DNA of 64,000 nucleotides from Thiodiazotropha sp040793985 (GTDB taxonomy: Bacteria > Pseudomonadota > Gammaproteobacteria > Chromatiales > Chromatiaceae). Where the stretch lies: positions 121,597 to 185,596 of the forward strand of contig JBFNJI010000015.1 of the NCBI GenBank assembly GCA_040793985.1. Reading direction: 5' to 3'. The notes beneath the pieces are model-generated. The model saw nothing but the letters and a program-made list of their open reading frames with translations. It was not told the DNA's origin and did not search any database. Position numbers and translations under genes: made by a program. Positions 7,483 to 15,796 of the stretch are shown one piece after another; within the stretch, counting starts at the first letter, position 1; each line of letters begins with the position of its first letter.

Positions 7483-9234
7483 TTAAAAGTGATAGGCCGA
7501 CTCGATCAAAGGACGTGTGAGTATACCCTGGATGCGCCAATAGTGGTCCTCATCGTACCATTCGATGTAGAGTGCGTCCGCCTGGCTGTTATCGAGCTTT
7601 TCCAGGGCCTCCTGGAGGGTCGCCTGCATCCGCAACGGTGCCAGCTCGTAACGGGTGGCGGGCAGGGAGAGCAGCTCCAGCTCCCCGTCTCCCTCTTGCT
7701 GTTCCAGGATGCGCAGCAGATCGACAGCAGGCATCAGTGCCATTTCATCCTTCTCCCCCTTGATTAATATCCATTGGGGATTTTGATCGAGGATCAATCT
7801 CGCCGAATCGCGACTCAGCTGCGGGCTGACCTGGATGAAGTTGCGATTCATGAAACTGGCGGCACCGATGCGACGCAGGGATTGCATCACCGGATCGGTG
7901 TGGTAGTTGAGGCCGGTCGCTTCGAGCAGCGTGTGGAACATCGATGATTTGCCGAACAGTTCGCTGTTGACCAGGCTGGCGACGACGATGGCAAGCATCC
8001 CCGGCATGATGATCTCGGGATTGTGGGTCAGTTCGATGATCGCGGTCAGTGCCGCCAGTGGCGCTTGCAGCGCAGCACCCATCACGGCACCCATACCGAT
8101 CAGGGCGTAGACGCCGGGATCGGATACCTGGCCCTCGAAGAGCAGGCCAGGGAGCGGGGCAATGACACCGCCGAGGGCGGCACCGATAAAAAGGGCGGGG
8201 CCAATGGTGCCCCCGGGGATGCCCAGACCGATGCTGACGGCTGTTGCCAGGATCTTGGCGACCACCAGGGTGATCAACAGGTAGAGCCCAAGCTCCCCGA
8301 GCAGAATCTGGTTGACGGTATCGTAACCAATGCCCATGACCTGGGGCACAGCCAGGGCGATCAGGCCGATCAGTACCCCGGCGCTTGCGTTGCGTAGCCA
8401 AAACGCCACGTTCTGGGTTCTGTCGGAGATGAACTGGATCAGGCTGACATAGGCTGCCGATGCCGTGCCGGCGGCCAATCCCAGGAGCAGGATGAAGATC
8501 AGTTCATGCAGTGAGCCCAACTGGATGATCTCGATATCGAAGACCCGCTCGCCGTTAAACATGATCAGCGAGAGGCTGTTGGCGGAGACTGCGGCGAGCA
8601 TGATGGGAATGAAACTGACCAGGGTGTACTCCATCATCACCACTTCCAGGGCAAAGATCACCCCCGCCAGCGGGGTGTCGAAGGAGGCGGAGATGGCGGC
8701 GGCGGTACCGCAGCCGAGCAGGGTGCGGATGCTGTTATTGGGCAGGGAGAGGTATTGTCCCAGTAGGGAACCGCTGGCGGCGCCGAGAAACACATGGGGG
8801 CCCTCGCGACCCACGGAATGGCCGCTGATGATGGCGATGGCGGCGCCGAAAAACTGCAGCAGAAATCCGCGCATCGAGATATGGCCCTGATGGTAGATCA
8901 GGCGTTCCATCACCCTTGGAATGCCGAGTACATGGAGGCCGTTGGCATAACGCAGAAAGATGAATCCAAGCAGCAATCCGCCCGCGATAGGCAGAAGAAA
9001 TCGCATCAGGGGGTGGAGTGCCTCGTAGTTTTCGGCGCCGCCGCCTGGGAGAAGAGCGGATTGGGTCGATTCAACCAAGAGGCGGAAGAGGATGATCACG
9101 ACCCCGGTGACGAAACCGCAGATCAACCCCAGGACGGATAGGATCAGCAGCGCGTCGTGGCGCGAGAGTTGTAGACGCAGACGGTCGAACCAGTTAACAA
9201 TCCCTGCAAAGGGCACAATCGGGATTCCTGTCAT
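7483..9234 (-). CDS. ClC-family chloride channel/antiporter with C-terminal CBS-like region
   Basis: 583 residues. A ClC transmembrane core of about 430 residues carries the motifs GHSVGREGPHVFLG (gating glutamate at about residue 144), SASFDTPLAGVIFALEV and GLGIPGGTIGPALFIGAALGG. The first selectivity loop reads VLGIP rather than GSGIP, so the anion-coordinating serine is not conserved. A cytoplasmic tail of about 140 residues (FMNRNFIQVSPQLSRDSA onward) looks like a divergent pair of CBS domains. The likely role is chloride transport or chloride/proton exchange across the inner membrane. It sits 91 bp upstream of ppk2 on the same strand; co-transcription is possible but not shown. Confidence 0.92.
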   Translation of the reverse strand: MTGIPIVPFAGIVNWFDRLRLQLSRHDALLILSVLGLICGFVTGVVIILFRLLVESTQSALLPGGGAENYEALHPLMRFLLPIAGGLLLGFIFLRYANGLHVLGIPRVMERLIYHQGHISMRGFLLQFFGAAIAIISGHSVGREGPHVFLGAASGSLLGQYLSLPNNSIRTLLGCGTAAAISASFDTPLAGVIFALEVVMMEYTLVSFIPIMLAAVSANSLSLIMFNGERVFDIEIIQLGSLHELIFILLLGLAAGTASAAYVSLIQFISDRTQNVAFWLRNASAGVLIGLIALAVPQVMGIGYDTVNQILLGELGLYLLITLVVAKILATAVSIGLGIPGGTIGPALFIGAALGGVIAPLPGLLFEGQVSDPGVYALIGMGAVMGAALQAPLAALTAIIELTHNPEIIMPGMLAIVVASLVNSELFGKSSMFHTLLEATGLNYHTDPVMQSLRRIGAASFMNRNFIQVSPQLSRDSARLILDQNPQWILIKGEKDEMALMPAVDLLRILEQQEGDGELELLSLPATRYELAPLRMQATLQEALEKLDNSQADALYIEWYDEDHYWRIQGILTRPLIESAYHF

Positions 9235-9343
9235 GTAATTTGGTGCGGGTAACGGAAGCCGGTTCTCGAACCTCAGTTCTGAGTCAGGTCGTTTCTCGAG
9301 GGCACCTCGTTAATCTCGGTTAATATACTGGAGCAGTGGAAGT

Positions 9344-10072
9344 ATGTCAGCAATTCGAATGGTTTTGCACGATCAAACGGCCTACCGGAAAGGCATGGAG
9401 GTCGACCTGATGGAGCGATTGTTGAACCTGCGCGGGGCACGGGTAGTGGAGTTGGGCTGTGGCCGCGCGAGGGTTACGCGACAGCTCGCAGCGGCGCATC
9501 CCGACTGCCGTTTCGTCGCCACCGAGGTCGATGCCGTACAGCACGAGAAAAACCTGGAAAACCCTGCAGCCAACATCAGCTTCAGGCTGGAAGGGGCGCA
9601 AACCGTCAGCGAGCCTGACCAGAGTGCGGATATTGTGCTGATGCTGAAATCCCTGCACCATGTGCCCGAAGCGAGCATGCCCCAGGCGATGAGCGAGGTG
9701 GCGAGGATACTGAAACCGGGCGGTGTCGCCTACTTCTCGGAGCCTGTCTATGAGGGCGAGTTCAATGCCCTGCTGAGCCTGATCCACGATGAGAAAAGGG
9801 TAAGAGAGCTTGCCTTCATGGCGATACAGGGTTTGGCGGGGAGAGGGGATATGGAGCTGCTTGGTCAATACTTCCTCAGTGTACCGGGTCGCTACGACTC
9901 CTGGGAGGTCTTCGAGTCGCGCTTTCTCAACATCACACATACCGAATTGCGGATAGACGAAACGCGCTACCAGCGGATCAAGTCGGCCTTCATGAGGCAC
10001 CTGGGTCCGCAGGGTGCGGAGTTCCTCAAACCGCAGCGGATTGATCTTTTGCGCAAGCGGAATATTAGTTAA
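9344..10072 (+). CDS. Class I SAM-dependent methyltransferase
   Basis: 242 residues. Motif I is VVELGCGRARVTRQLA, the ribose-binding acidic residue lies in FVATEVDA, motif post-I is SADIVLMLKSLHHVPE and motif III is ILKPGGVAYFSEP. This is a complete Methyltransf_11/25-type Rossmann domain, with a C-terminal helical part that likely binds the acceptor. The substrate cannot be told. It lies between the divergent clc gene (start codons about 110 bp apart) and the Fur-regulated feo operon. Its own stop lies 47 bp before the Fur box, so it is transcribed separately from feo. Confidence 0.85.
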   Translation: MSAIRMVLHDQTAYRKGMEVDLMERLLNLRGARVVELGCGRARVTRQLAAAHPDCRFVATEVDAVQHEKNLENPAANISFRLEGAQTVSEPDQSADIVLMLKSLHHVPEASMPQAMSEVARILKPGGVAYFSEPVYEGEFNALLSLIHDEKRVRELAFMAIQGLAGRGDMELLGQYFLSVPGRYDSWEVFESRFLNITHTELRIDETRYQRIKSAFMRHLGPQGAEFLKPQRIDLLRKRNIS

Positions 10073-10119
10073 TTGGGATATACTCTGGACCGCCGATTGC
10101 AAGCCGGCCTAAAGCCTGC

Positions 10120-10138
10120 TTTAATGAGAATCATTAAC
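10120..10138 (+). promoter_or_regulatory. Fur box upstream of feoABC
   Basis: The 19-base segment matches the GATAATGATAATCATTATC consensus at 15 positions, including the central AATGA/AATCATTA core. It sits 24 bases before the likely feoA start, the right place for iron-Fur repression of ferrous iron uptake. Confidence 0.85.
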
Positions 10139-10161
10139 ATTTAAGTTTGTGGGTACTGTTT

Positions 10162-10434
10162 GTGGCCTTCGATACCGCCATCTCTGAGAAATTGATCCCT
10201 TTGGCTAGACTGCCGATCGGGCGCCGGGCAAGGATCAAGCGCATTCTGGGTGGCAGGCATCTGATCCACCGACTGCTCAGTCTGGGCTTGAGAACGGGTT
10301 CGGAAATCGAGTTGATCCAGCGTCGTGGCGCCGGTGTGGTCGTCGCCAACCAGGGTGCCAGGGTAGCCCTCGGCACCGGGGTTGCTGAGAAGTTGATGAT
10401 CCAGCCCCTGGAACAGGGCGATGTCGGGTCCTAG
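10162..10434 (+). CDS. feoA: FeoA, ferrous iron transport accessory protein
   Basis: A small SH3-like FeoA domain: LARLPIGRRARIKRILGG, RLLSLGLRTGSEIELIQRRGAGVVV and VALGTGVAEKLMIQPLE. The start is uncertain. No ATG exists in frame; GTG at 10162 gives 90 residues and TTG at 10147 gives 95, and GTG is preferred because family members begin close to the conserved LxxLPxG. FeoA binds FeoB and is needed for Fe(II) uptake in vivo. It is the first gene of feoABC, 8 bp ahead of feoB and directly behind the Fur box. Confidence 0.9.
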   Translation: MAFDTAISEKLIPLARLPIGRRARIKRILGGRHLIHRLLSLGLRTGSEIELIQRRGAGVVVANQGARVALGTGVAEKLMIQPLEQGDVGS

Positions 10435-10442
10435 GAGTATTC

Positions 10443-12800
10443 ATGGCCTGTCATGAGCAGCAGCCAGAAACGCTCGCCAAGGAGCAACAGCCCCTGACGA
10501 TCGCCCTTGCGGGGAATCCCAACTGCGGCAAGACAGCCCTCTTCAACAGCCTCACCGGGATTCGCCAGCGTACCGGAAACTGGCCGGGCGTGACGGTGGA
10601 TCGCAAGGAGGGGCGCTTCAGCATCGATAGTGAAGAGGTCAGCGTGGTCGACCTTCCAGGGATCTACTCCCTGGATGCGACCTCATTGGATGAAAAGGTG
10701 ACCCGGGATTACCTCCTCTCCGGTGACGCCGACCTGATTGTCAATATCGTGGATGCCTCCAACCTGGAGCGAAACCTCTACTTTTCAGTACAGATGCTGG
10801 AGATGGGGGTGCCGCTGCTGGTGGCGCTCAATATGATGGATGTTGCGCGCAAGCGCGGTCTGGAGATCGACATCCAGCGCCTCAGTCAGGACCTGGGGTG
10901 TCCGGTGGTGCCAATCGTCGCGGTCAGCGGTGAAGGTATCACCAAGCTCAAGGCGGCGATCCAGGATCTGGCTGCCGGTGTCGTCAGCGGCGGATTCGCC
11001 CTCGCCCAGGATGAAGTGGTCGAACAGGCGATTACGGAACTGGAACCGCAGCTTGGTCGCAATGAGCGGCAGAGCCACTCTCAACGCCGCTGGCTGTTGT
11101 TGAAGATGCTCGAAGGCGATCGTTTCGCCTTGGGCTTTTCCGATGAAGCGCTGTTGCAGCAGGTGCACCATTGGCAGGACCTTATCCAGGACCGGGTGGA
11201 CGAGGAACCCGACATCTATATCGCAGACACCCGCTACGGCCACGCCCATGCCATTTCCCAGAATGTGACCCAGCGACATGGACGGGTTGAGAAGACCATC
11301 AGCGACCGCATCGACAAGGTGGTATTGAGTCGCCTCTTCGGCATACCGGTATTTCTCTTCGTGATGTATCTGATGTTCATGTTCGCGATCAATATCGGTG
11401 GGGCGTTCATCGATCTCTTCGATGGTGTGGCTGGGGCCATATTTGTCGATGGTTTCGGCCAGCTGCTGGCAGCGGCGGGAGTTCCTCATTGGCTTATCGT
11501 ACTCCTTGCCGATGGCGCAGGAGGCGGTATCCAGGTGGTCGCCACCTTCATTCCAATCATCACCGCGCTCTATCTCTTTCTCTCGGTGGTCGAGGACTCC
11601 GGTTACATGGCCAGGGCCGCCTTTGTCATGGATCGCTTCATGCGCTCCATCGGCCTCCCGGGCAAGGCCTTCGTGCCGATGATCGTCGGCTTCGGTTGCA
11701 ATGTGCCCGCGGTGATGGCGACCCGGACTCTGGAGAGCGAGAGGGAACGCAAACTCACCATCCTGATGAATCCCTTCATGTCCTGCGGGGCGCGGTTACC
11801 GGTCTATGTGCTGTTTGCCGCCGCGTTTTTTCCTGCGAACGGGCAGAATCTGGTGTTTGGCCTCTACCTGATCGGTATAGTGGTGGCGATCCTCACCGGC
11901 ATGATCATGAAAAAGACCCTGCTCTCCGGAGAGAGCGCGGGCTTCATGATGGAGTTGCCCCACTACCACATGCCTACCCTGCGGGGTGTCGTGCTGCGCA
12001 CCTGGGATAGGGTCAAGCTCTTTATCAAGGAGGCGGGGAAGGTAATCGTTTTGATGGTACTGGTGATCAACACCCTGAATTCCATCGGAACCGATGGCAG
12101 CTTCGGCAACGAGGATACCGAACATTCGGTGCTCAGCAGCATCAGCAAGGCGGTTACCCCCGTGCTGGCGCCCATGGGCATAGATGAGGATAACTGGCCC
12201 GCCACGGTGGGCGTTTTTACCGGTATTCTGGCCAAGGAGACAGTGGTGGGCACCCTCGATGCCCTCTATACCCATCTTGCCAATGAAGAGGCGGGCATCT
12301 CTGGCGAGGAGCAATCATTCGATTTCTGGCAGGCGATCAGCGATGCCCTGGAGACTGTGCCGGAAAACCTCCTGGGTGTGAAGGATCTGCTCACCGATCC
12401 CCTCGCCCTGGATGTGGGAGAGATCAGCGACGCTGTCGCGGCAGCCGAGGAGCAGGAGGTCGATGTCGGGGTCTTCGGTGCCATGGCCGCACGTTTCGAT
12501 GGTCAGGCCGGGGCCTTTGCCTATCTGCTGTTCATCCTGCTCTACTCCCCTTGCGTGGCCACCATCGGCGCCATCCGTCGTGAGGCAGGTCCCCGCTGGG
12601 CCGGTTTCGTTGTGGCCTGGTCCACCGGTATCGCCTTTATCGCCGCAAGCCTTTTCTATCAGTCCGCGACCTATGCCGATCATCCGCACAGCGCAATGGT
12701 CTGGATTGCCGGTTTGACGCTGCTGTTGTTGGCAATCGTTGCTGCTTTGCGATACTGGTCACAGCGCAGTCATCAGCTGGTCTCTGAAGTGAGGGGGTGA
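10443..12800 (+). CDS. feoB: FeoB, ferrous iron transporter with G-protein domain
   Basis: 785 residues, normal length. The N-terminal cytoplasmic G domain has G1 LAGNPNCGKTALFNSLTG, the switch region RTGNWPGVTVDRKEG, G3 DLPGIYSL and G4 LNMMDVA, followed by the helical GDI-like part to about residue 270. The membrane part has the two Gate motifs, each with the conserved Cys-containing stretch (MIVGFGCNVPAVMATRTLES and FILLYSPCVATIGAIRRE). It imports Fe(II) across the inner membrane. AGGAG lies 8 bases before the ATG. feoA, feoB and feoC form one compact Fur-controlled operon. Confidence 0.97.
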   Translation: MACHEQQPETLAKEQQPLTIALAGNPNCGKTALFNSLTGIRQRTGNWPGVTVDRKEGRFSIDSEEVSVVDLPGIYSLDATSLDEKVTRDYLLSGDADLIVNIVDASNLERNLYFSVQMLEMGVPLLVALNMMDVARKRGLEIDIQRLSQDLGCPVVPIVAVSGEGITKLKAAIQDLAAGVVSGGFALAQDEVVEQAITELEPQLGRNERQSHSQRRWLLLKMLEGDRFALGFSDEALLQQVHHWQDLIQDRVDEEPDIYIADTRYGHAHAISQNVTQRHGRVEKTISDRIDKVVLSRLFGIPVFLFVMYLMFMFAINIGGAFIDLFDGVAGAIFVDGFGQLLAAAGVPHWLIVLLADGAGGGIQVVATFIPIITALYLFLSVVEDSGYMARAAFVMDRFMRSIGLPGKAFVPMIVGFGCNVPAVMATRTLESERERKLTILMNPFMSCGARLPVYVLFAAAFFPANGQNLVFGLYLIGIVVAILTGMIMKKTLLSGESAGFMMELPHYHMPTLRGVVLRTWDRVKLFIKEAGKVIVLMVLVINTLNSIGTDGSFGNEDTEHSVLSSISKAVTPVLAPMGIDEDNWPATVGVFTGILAKETVVGTLDALYTHLANEEAGISGEEQSFDFWQAISDALETVPENLLGVKDLLTDPLALDVGEISDAVAAAEEQEVDVGVFGAMAARFDGQAGAFAYLLFILLYSPCVATIGAIRREAGPRWAGFVVAWSTGIAFIAASLFYQSATYADHPHSAMVWIAGLTLLLLAIVAALRYWSQRSHQLVSEVRG

Positions 12801-12804
12801 CGGC

Positions 12805-13044
12805 GTGATGATGTTAAGCGCAATCAGGGACTACCTTACGAAACATGGCCAGGCAACCCTGGCCGACATCGCCATGCATGTGGATGCGGAACCCGATGCG
12901 GTTCGGGGTATGCTGCAGCAATGGGTACGCAAGGGCAGGGTAGAACAGCGCAAGGTCGAGGCCAGCTGTGGAACCAGTTGCAATCGTTGCGATCCGGCCG
13001 CGATGGAGCTGTATGTCTGGATTGCGAACCGGCACCGGCACTAG
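12805..13044 (+). CDS. feoC: FeoC-like regulator of the Feo transporter
   Basis: 79 residues. An N-terminal winged-helix-like part (LSAIRDYLTKHGQATLADIAMHV, with residues to about 50) is followed by a cysteine cluster C-x3-C-x2-C (CGTSCNRC). This matches the FeoC layout, in which these cysteines can hold an iron-sulfur cluster or sense redox state. GTG at 12805 and ATGs at 12808 and 12811 are all possible starts. It begins 4 bp after feoB, so it is translationally close-coupled. The fourth cysteine of some FeoC proteins is absent. Confidence 0.88.
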   Translation: MMMLSAIRDYLTKHGQATLADIAMHVDAEPDAVRGMLQQWVRKGRVEQRKVEASCGTSCNRCDPAAMELYVWIANRHRH

Positions 13045-13543
13045 GAGAAGGCCCGTTCATCCCGTGCGGAGCTGAATCACCCTGCGCCATCGTATGCACG
13101 GATTGGACTCGCCCCTGAGCGTTGCACCGTTGACTTGTCATTTCCCCACCCGCAAGTCGTTGATCCCTGGCGATCCGATCCTGCGGCTGCCAGCGACCGT
13201 TCCGCAATCGAGCATGCCTCAACGCCACCTCGTCAGTCACCGGTGCCAGGCGCTGCCGGGCGCATCCCGGCCATGAATCGGTATTGATATATAGACCTTC
13301 ATGTTTGATCGGCCTTGCCGCTAAGTAAGCAGGAGGGTATCGGTTTTTGCCATCCCCGGCGGTATCGGTGTGCGGAAGCGGGTATACACCTCGTGGTTTC
13401 CTGACTTTTCAATCGCTTACAGCGAACGAAAAAAAGGCATGTCCCTGAGTATGATGCTGGATTTAGTGCAACGCTGATTGGTTTCTCAGGACATTTATTC
13501 TTGCAACACTATTGCTGACACGGACAGTGGCGGGGAGGTTCTG
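13045..13543. other. Gene-free interval between feoC and the chemoreceptor gene
   Basis: About 500 bp. Reading frames here lack domains and ribosome-binding sites. A 9-base direct repeat GGTATCGGT occurs at 13336-13344 and 13361-13369, 25 bases apart on centre, and could be a regulator site. No clear sigma-28 promoter precedes the chemoreceptor gene, and no terminator after feoC was recognised. Confidence 0.4.
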
Positions 13544-15148
13544 ATGAACACCTGGCTGGCCACACTCATACAATCGATTCTGCGAGCAATCGGTTTAAAG
13601 TCTCTGGATAGGCAGTATTTCGTATCCTACCTATTGATTTTCGTCTTCGCGGCAATGACCGTGGTCTCTCTTTTCACCAGTCTTGGTTCCGATGCGACCG
13701 CCATAAATGTGGCTGGCAGGCAGCGTATGCTAAGCCAGAGGGTGGCGAAAGAGGCACTGCTTGCCGCGCAAAACATAGAGTCGCGAGACAGGGTGACGAG
13801 CACCATTGCGCTGTTTGAAAGCTCGCATCAGAAGCTGCTGAATGGCGATGAAGAGGTGGGGATTCAGGCGGTAACCGATCCTGCAATCCGTGCGCAACTG
13901 AATAAAGTCAATGGCCTCTGGATCAGCTACAGGCAATCGATCGACAGCTACCTTGAAAACCCCTCTGTCGAGGGGATGAATGCCATACACACGCAATCAC
14001 CCGTGGTCCTGAAGGAGATGCACAAAGGGGTTAACATGATGGCCTCTGCAACCAATGAGGCAGTCAGGTCGCAACAGATATTCACCCTTCTCATGGCGGT
14101 AGGAATCGTACTTCTGGTCTGGTTTGGACGCATGTTCGGATCAGTGATTCTGATGCAGAATATCGGGAATTTGAAAGCGCGATTGGTCGCAGTGGCAAAA
14201 GGCGATTTCTCTCGTACTTTGGAAGTCACCTACACAGATAATGAGATAGGGGAGACCTTTACCGCCTACAACACGATGCTTGATCAGGTTGGAGAGATTG
14301 TGAATAGCGTGGAGCACACATCCAGGCATGTTCAGCTCGGTACGGAGAAAGTGGCCCAGACACTGGAAAACACCAATGACGGTGTTCGACAGCAGCACAG
14401 TGAATTAGAGCAGGCCTCCACTGCGATGAGCCAGATGGCCTCCACCGTACAGGAAGTGGCCAAGAGCGCTACCCAGGCGGCTGATGCCGCCCGCAATGCG
14501 GATAGAGAGGCCGGTTCCGGACGTGCGATCGTCACCGCCACAATCAGCAGCATCGAAAACATGGCCAGCCAATTGGAAACGACTTCCGGTGTCATGAAGA
14601 AACTTGAAAAGGACAGCCAGGAGGTCGGTCAGGTGCTTGAGGTGATCACGGGGATTGCGGAACAGACCAATCTGCTCGCCTTGAACGCGGCCATAGAGGC
14701 TGCCCGCGCCGGGGAGCAGGGTCGGGGTTTCGCCGTTGTTGCAGATGAGGTGAGAACCCTGGCGAAGCGTACCCAGCAGTCCACCGAGGAGATACGCCAA
14801 ATCATTGAGCGGCTCCAGGGCGGAACCAGCAAAGCGGTCAATGCCATGCTCTCGAGCAGTGAAATCGCCAACAAGAGTGTCGGTCAAAGCAGTGAAGCTG
14901 GCCAGGCGCTGGATAAGATCGTGAAATCGGTATCCAGCATCAATGATATGAACCTGCAAATAGCAACCGCCGCGCAACAGCAAAGCAGTGTGGCGGATGA
15001 GATCAACCGGAGTATTGCCAATATCGCCACGGTGGCGGACTCGACGACACACGCGGCGAGTGAGGCGGTTGAATGCACAACATCCATTCAGCAATCGATG
15101 TGTAAACTGAATGAACTGATCGCTAAGTTCAAAGTCAACACTGGATAG
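13544..15148 (+). CDS. Methyl-accepting chemotaxis protein with PilJ-type sensor domain
   Basis: 534 residues from ATG 13544, chosen for its GGGAGG 6-11 bases upstream; an upstream in-frame extension has no such signal. TM1 (about 30-50) leads into a periplasmic PilJ/NarX-like four-helix sensor with the diagnostic INVAGRQRMLSQRVAKEAL. TM2 (LLMAVGIVLLVWFGRMFG) is followed by a HAMP segment and a long cytoplasmic methyl-accepting coiled coil. The conserved tip reads EQTNLLALNAAIEAARAGEQ then GRGFAVVADEVRTLAKR. It signals to CheA/CheW. The ligand is unknown; related PilJ-type domains are found in nitrate/nitrite sensors and type IV pilus receptors. No che genes are nearby. Confidence 0.93.
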   Translation: MNTWLATLIQSILRAIGLKSLDRQYFVSYLLIFVFAAMTVVSLFTSLGSDATAINVAGRQRMLSQRVAKEALLAAQNIESRDRVTSTIALFESSHQKLLNGDEEVGIQAVTDPAIRAQLNKVNGLWISYRQSIDSYLENPSVEGMNAIHTQSPVVLKEMHKGVNMMASATNEAVRSQQIFTLLMAVGIVLLVWFGRMFGSVILMQNIGNLKARLVAVAKGDFSRTLEVTYTDNEIGETFTAYNTMLDQVGEIVNSVEHTSRHVQLGTEKVAQTLENTNDGVRQQHSELEQASTAMSQMASTVQEVAKSATQAADAARNADREAGSGRAIVTATISSIENMASQLETTSGVMKKLEKDSQEVGQVLEVITGIAEQTNLLALNAAIEAARAGEQGRGFAVVADEVRTLAKRTQQSTEEIRQIIERLQGGTSKAVNAMLSSSEIANKSVGQSSEAGQALDKIVKSVSSINDMNLQIATAAQQQSSVADEINRSIANIATVADSTTHAASEAVECTTSIQQSMCKLNELIAKFKVNTG

Positions 15149-15210
15149 TATGGGCAGGCGGCATGCCGCTCAACCGCGGGGCCGGATTGCCCCTCAGGGT
15201 GAACCGGGCG

Positions 15211-15792
15211 CTATTTTTTCAGTTTGATGACGAGGCTGTTGATGTTGTTCTGTTTGGCCAGGCGCCGAACCGTGTTCAACTGGGACTGGGAGTGATAGGG
15301 ACCGCTGCGTACACGGTGATAGGTGTCACGGTTGTTGATGCTGACCTTTTGAATCTCCGACTCGATCCCGATCAAGGCGAGTTTCGCCTTGAGACGATCG
15401 GCATCCTGGTGCTTCCTGAACGAACCCATCTGCAGTACATAACTCACTTCTTCCCGAGGCGGCACGGGTGCCGTTCGTGGCGGTATCACATCGACATTGT
15501 CGTCAGCCGGGGTAACGATCTCCTCCTCGGGGATTACGACCTCCATTTCAGGCAGGATGGTGTAAAACTCAAAGGTCGGTTTCGGTGCTTCACGACCCTT
15601 CTGCTCGATGCTCGACGATTGAGGGGCGGGTACGCCGGGTACCTTGCCGGTGGACAGGTCCGGACCCAGCTTCAACCAAATCAGACTGACCAGAAAGGCA
15701 CCGGCCACCAAGCCGCCGAATAGATGGAACAAGCATCTTCCGCTGTTCTGGCGTTGCTTCTTTTTACGCGCGCGGTGCTTGTAGTCGGCCAT
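15211..15792 (-). CDS. SPOR-domain cell-division/envelope protein (FtsN-like)
   Basis: 193 residues from MADYKHRARKKKQRQ. A basic cytoplasmic tail precedes one transmembrane helix (about 22-42). A Pro/Glu-rich periplasmic linker leads to a C-terminal SPOR domain (about 120-190; SYVLQMGSFRKHQDADRLKAKL, then YHRVRSGPYHSQSQLNTVRRLA). SPOR domains bind denuded peptidoglycan at the division septum. It begins 4 bp after argS on the same strand; the argS-SPOR pairing is common in gammaproteobacteria, often next to priA and hslVU, but here priA lies about 13 kb away. The protein is shorter than E. coli FtsN (319 residues), so the symbol is withheld. Confidence 0.9.
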   Translation of the reverse strand: MADYKHRARKKKQRQNSGRCLFHLFGGLVAGAFLVSLIWLKLGPDLSTGKVPGVPAPQSSSIEQKGREAPKPTFEFYTILPEMEVVIPEEEIVTPADDNVDVIPPRTAPVPPREEVSYVLQMGSFRKHQDADRLKAKLALIGIESEIQKVSINNRDTYHRVRSGPYHSQSQLNTVRRLAKQNNINSLVIKLKK

Positions 15793-15796
15793 TGGG

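Noticed and set aside
12836..13276. Reading frames after feoC on both strands
   Set aside because: Low-complexity, Arg/Pro/Ser-rich shadows without start signals; the region is treated as non-coding.
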